A stretch of 64,000 nucleotides of DNA. It comes from Amoebidium appalachense. Taxonomy: Eukaryota > Ichthyosporea. How positions within the stretch are numbered: position 1 is the stretch's first letter; each line of letters opens with the position of its first letter. The stretch spans positions 372,001 through 436,000 of the forward strand of contig CAVNZM010000018.1 in assembly GCA_963693365.1 (NCBI GenBank). The letters run 5' to 3'. This document shows, piece by piece, positions 49,110 to 64,000 of the stretch. The translations under genes and the position numbers were made by a program. Under the pieces are notes generated by a model, which made no database searches, was not told the origin of the DNA, and saw only the letters and a list, made by a program, of their open reading frames with translations.

Positions 49110-50034
49110 GGGGGGGGGGCGGGAGGGCATGGGTAGAGAGAAGGGAAGAGAAAAGGTACAGGAATGAGGGGAGGGGGAGAGGAGGTGGGGGTGGGGGGAG
49201 GGGGAGGGGAGGTGGGTATACCTTTCAGAATTTTCAAATATCCGCGCATAAGGTTGAGGGGCTTAGACACCTCTGATTCATCTCCGAAAACAGACTGTGT
49301 GTTGGAGGAGAGAGTAGTGTGAGTAGTGACACGGGTATGTGGACGCCCAGGAAAACACAGTCACGTTTGTAGAAGGGGCTTGAAGGACAATGCTACTGGT
49401 CACCCGGCACCCTTGCACTTCTCTACACGAGTCACAGCCATGTCTGCATTTGTGTTCAAACCGTGTGCAGACCCCCCCCCCCCAACCCCCCCCCCCCACT
49501 TACCCCCCCACGCCACCCCCCACCCCTTCCTTTTCTGCCACCACTGCCGCAATACCCCACCCTATGCATTATCATATTGTCACACATGCGTACATAAACA
49601 TCTGAAACCTTCCCCCCCCGCCCCCCCTGCCCGCCCACCCGCCCACCATGTGCCTACAGACCTACTCCTCCCAAACAAGCAATGCCTTGATTCCTTCCTT
49701 AGCACACTCAGACATTGTCTAGCAGTCATCATGTGAGCATTGACGAGCACAACAAGACCATTTAGCTTATTATGGCGTGGCATCTCAAGATGTATGGGAA
49801 AACATGCGATTGACACGGATTGGGCACACATACAAATTGGTCTGTGTTGTTTGGCTGGTCCAGGTGTCTGCTGTCGTGGTCGGCTAGCAGCGCACAGTAC
49901 ACCAGCCGGGCATAGTCACTACTCACACGTTGCATGTGCTCAAGCTGGAGTGTGGAGTACGTGTATGTGTATGTGTTCGTGTGTGTTCGTGTGTGTGTGC
50001 ATGTGCTCCGGCTAAGGTGTGGTGTGTGTATGTA

Positions 50035-50068
<34 letters not shown>

Positions 50069-50574
50069 CATGTATGGTAGTGTGCGTGAGGAGAGGGGGT
50101 GTCAAAGCGTGTGAGCGTGTGTGTGGAGTTGTGTATGGGGAGCTGGGGTAGGGGGGGTGGGGAGGAGGACGGGGGATGCCGGAAGGGGTTATTATTAACA
50201 GGTTGGTAAGATTAGGAGGGAGGAAAGAAGACGGTGGCACAGACCGGCTATTGTCGAACATGGGAGAATGATTGCAAAGAATGGGGCTTGGATAGCAAAG
50301 GAGCGAAGGCTCTTCAAGGCGATATCAAAGAACATGGGTAGGTAAGTTTGGTGGGGGATGGGGGGTGGGGTCGGGCGGGGGGATATAAGGTAGAAATGGG
50401 AGGCAGCGGAGAGGGACAGCGGGAGAGGTTATGGATGTGTGGGAGTGTGTGTGTGTGTGTTTGTTTGCTTGTGCACGTGCATGCGTCCTCGTGTCTGTCT
50501 GTATGTGTGCGCGCACGAACACATTTGAGGGTATAAAGGATTGAGGGTTGGGGGGGGGGGGGGGGGGTTGCGAT

Positions 50575-50612
<38 letters not shown>

Positions 50613-51572
50613 AACCCACCCTTTGCAAGAACAGTTCAGGCACATCGGCCAGGGCAGTTGGGCCCTTCAGATGCTTCTCAAGGGCATCGGTAAAGTCATC
50701 GTGTGCACGGGAGAATTTCTGTAAGGCGTTACAGTGTTAGATGTGCACGTGTGGGTGCTTGCTGCTCGTTTGCCTCTATGTTAACCCTTACCCCTGCCCA
50801 CACACCCATGCACACACATACACACGACCACCACCACGAACCCTAGCGCACACGCACATGCGTACACGTACACGCACACACACACACATCAACGCACACA
50901 CACACACACACACATCAACGCACACACACACACACACATCAACGCACACACACACACACACACATCAACGCACACACACACACACACATCAACGCACACA
51001 CACACACACACATCCACGCACACACACACACACACACACGTGCGCCAACACACACGGCATGCACTTGCGTGCACACACACATGCAAGGACGCATAGACAG
51101 GCACTCGTCAGTAGCCAACTTTGTCCTCGCCCCATCTGACAAATAGTTACGTCAAATACCTTGCTTGCTCCCCTTTTGTCATTACCTCCTGGCATTGTTC
51201 AACTAACAAACTGCTTAGGCTTGGCCCTATAAAGTAAAAAAGAAAAAGGAATATGTCAATCTTAATACTTGTTTTTCTTCTTGCGTGCTGAGCCGCTATC
51301 AAGTCAACACAGCAACTACCAAAGTCACAACCCTGGTGTCTCAGTAAGTTCCCACAGAAACTCCAGTGTTATAAAACCCGTATATGTTTCACAGTAGATT
51401 TTAACACCATAACACCAATACACGAATAAGTTTTGACAGTAAATCTTAACTTTTAACACTGCCCTACCTCTACGGCCAGTGCCATGGATGCAAATGCATC
51501 ACCGTGGTCGCTGTTCGGTCGCTCCTTTGCCCGGGGCAGATTGGTCGATTGGCTCCGTCTCACACTGCCGGC
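48171..51572 (-). CDS. Rho-regulator gene: DH (RhoGEF) domain exons
   Basis: Exons 51468-51572, 50620-50718, 49834-49918, 49222-49294, 48760-48827 and 48171-48254 together read as a divergent DH domain. The conserved third region is clearest: KPLNLMRGYLKILKGL, a linker, then the long helix through LTQTLK, MVRQIDSDVQQ and LIAIQHSLALD, directly before the PH domain. The earlier helices (AHDDFTDALEKHLKG, DYARLVYCALL) match in pattern only. Joins 49834 to 49294, 49222 to 48827, 48760 to 48254 and 51468 to 50718 keep phase; 50620 to 49918 does not. DH domains catalyse GDP/GTP exchange on Rho GTPases. Confidence 0.75.
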
Positions 51573-52071
51573 CTGCATGCACACACAGGTGTTAGCACTG
51601 AAAAAGAACACACCCAAATTCACGTGCTCTGTGTATATTACAGTACATGTTGTTGCAAGCACCACGTTCGTTTGCTAATGGAGCGAGGAATATAGCGAAA
51701 TGCAATATAAGAGAGCAGGTTCAAGCTTCTTGTTCAACAGAGATAATGTCATTTCATCGTGCACACACATACTAACATCGTAGATGCACAAACATGTATG
51801 TGCACTGATGGTGACAGACACATAAACCCTATGAAAAAGTGAAAGCCATGTAGCTCGCTATATCCGTTTCACGTTTGTTGTTCTTTAAAACATCCAATAA
51901 CTAACCAAAAAGCCCATACCTGTGGCTATAGATGGATGTGGGCTGGGAAAAAAGAGCTGCAAGCAGGGAGGGGCAGAGCAGCCGGTGGGTAGGGAGGGGC
52001 AGAGCAGCCGGTGGGTAGGGGAGGGGCAGAGCAGCCGGTGGGGGGGGGGGGGGAGGGGGGCGGGGGTATAC

Positions 52072-57665
<5,594 letters not shown>

Positions 57666-58072
57666 CTGAGGGTGAAAGAAACGGACCGGGTGTTAAACCA
57701 ACCACGGCTTCTCACACTACGGTACGAATGAGGGCGATCCGACCAAGGATTTCAAATTGCCCTGGCGACCCCTTTGGATTTTTAAACCTATCAGCCGATC
57801 GAGGATGTAACGTCACTTTGAGGCACACGGGCGCATGCAGGCAGCCGTACACTCACACACATACATGCATACCCTCGAGAGCCCTCCCTCCCCCCCCCCC
57901 CCCCCCCCCCCGCCCCCCCCCTTCCTTTCAAAAAACTAAAAGAGAGAAAAGAATGAAAGAACAAAAGATAGAAAAGAAAAGACAAGAAAAACAAAACAAG
58001 ATCAAATCACTATGTTAATCAACACCCACCTCTCCCTTCCCCCCCCCCCCCCCCGCCCCCAAAACCACAGAC

Positions 58073-58168
<96 letters not shown>

Positions 58169-58169
58169 C

Positions 58170-63439
<5,270 letters not shown>

Positions 63440-63440
63440 C

Positions 63441-64000
63441 TGAGGAACAAAAAAGCATATAAATAAGTTTTGTCAGCGCCCTCCTACACCACCTTCGCTC
63501 CACACACACACGCACGCATCCATGGGCGATCTCGCTCACACACGCACACCAGCACCACTGCAAATACATCAACCCAGGGAAGCGCTAGGGCGTGCCCTAG
63601 CACACCAAATAATTCAGTTCGACCTGCCTCAACATGGTTTCTTCTTCCCCTCTTTGTTCTGGGTGTTCATTATAGTTCCTGAGCTCTTTCCAGTCCCTTT
63701 AAACCCACAAGCTTTACAACGGTGATGGACCTATTTTTTCTGTCTGAATATATATGCTTAAAGCACTCGCAAGATGATCATGTTTCTCTGGTGTGTGATT
63801 GTTTTCCAGCAATTTATTTTAATTTTAGAAGTTGTAATTGAGGTCCTGAATAGGGTTAGCATGCTACAAAGCGGGGTAGCTTATAATGCACTCTGTTAGT
63901 GACAAAGTTCCTTGTATACAAAAGCAGGAAATAAGGCATAAAAAACAAGCTCTTATGTGGCACCTTGTTATAGATACAAGGTCAACAATGGCCTTTATTC
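63441..64000. other. No further exon recognised at the right end
   Basis: Bases right of the first visible CH exon show short CA-rich stretches and AT-rich sequence. I found no start-codon exon for the Rho-regulator gene here. Confidence 0.5.

Noticed and set aside
51160-51226. Candidate exon with good splice sites and a helical sequence
   Set aside because: It breaks phase on both sides, while its neighbours 51468 and 50620 join in phase without it.

Overview
The window is eukaryotic nuclear DNA in two parts. Bases 1 to about 12,860 look like the right-hand end of an inserted large DNA virus or virus-like element: compact, intronless genes with TATA boxes 46-60 bases before the start codon, and a gene set typical of nucleocytoviruses and related elements. 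The rest looks like host DNA: genes split into many small exons, and introns built largely from simple repeats. The host is not identified. A multidomain Rho regulator (CH, IQ, DH, PH, RhoGAP) and a JmjN/JmjC protein suggest a unicellular animal relative or an amoeba. That is inference.

Virus-like part, left to right: a PD-(D/E)XK nuclease gene running off the left edge (1-652, minus strand, not flagged by a simple ORF search because it has no stop in the window); an SF3/DUF5906-type helicase (1066-2568, minus); a four-finger C2H2 protein (2620-3046, minus) whose stop codon lies inside the helicase TATA box; a small tail-anchored protein; a two-module MYND-finger protein (4245-5654); several unrecognised small genes; a decayed and an intact member of a family ending in a T5orf172/GIY-YIG-like domain (7269-8773); a complete IS607-type transposon with serine recombinase and TnpB/Fanzor-type RNA-guided nuclease (8964-10926); a 60-bp iteron array in which most units carry the palindrome CCGAATTCGG (11200-11960); and two small genes, one membrane-anchored and Cys-rich (12152-12853).

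Host part: minisatellites (13.1-13.9 kb); a minus-strand JmjN/JmjC gene (14120-17804); a coiled-coil/Pro-rich gene (19308-20017); C-rich tandem repeats; a 454-bp near-perfect palindrome (22212-22665); a non-LTR retrotransposon remnant and duplicated promoter segments (25.8-29.4 kb); an intronless multi-pass membrane protein (31197-32741); and one minus-strand gene of at least 28 kb (35320-63439) with about 40 recognisable exons. Read in splice order it gives two CH domains, a Pro-rich/coiled-coil stretch, IQ motifs, DH-PH, a second PH-like segment, RhoGAP and a C-terminal PH-like tail. Most exon junctions keep phase; a few do not, so some small exons are missing or misplaced.

Three ORFs appear broken by single-base length differences in C-homopolymers. 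Given how many long G/C runs the window holds, assembly or read error at homopolymers is a serious alternative to real decay. Nothing resembling a tRNA, rRNA or CRISPR array was seen.
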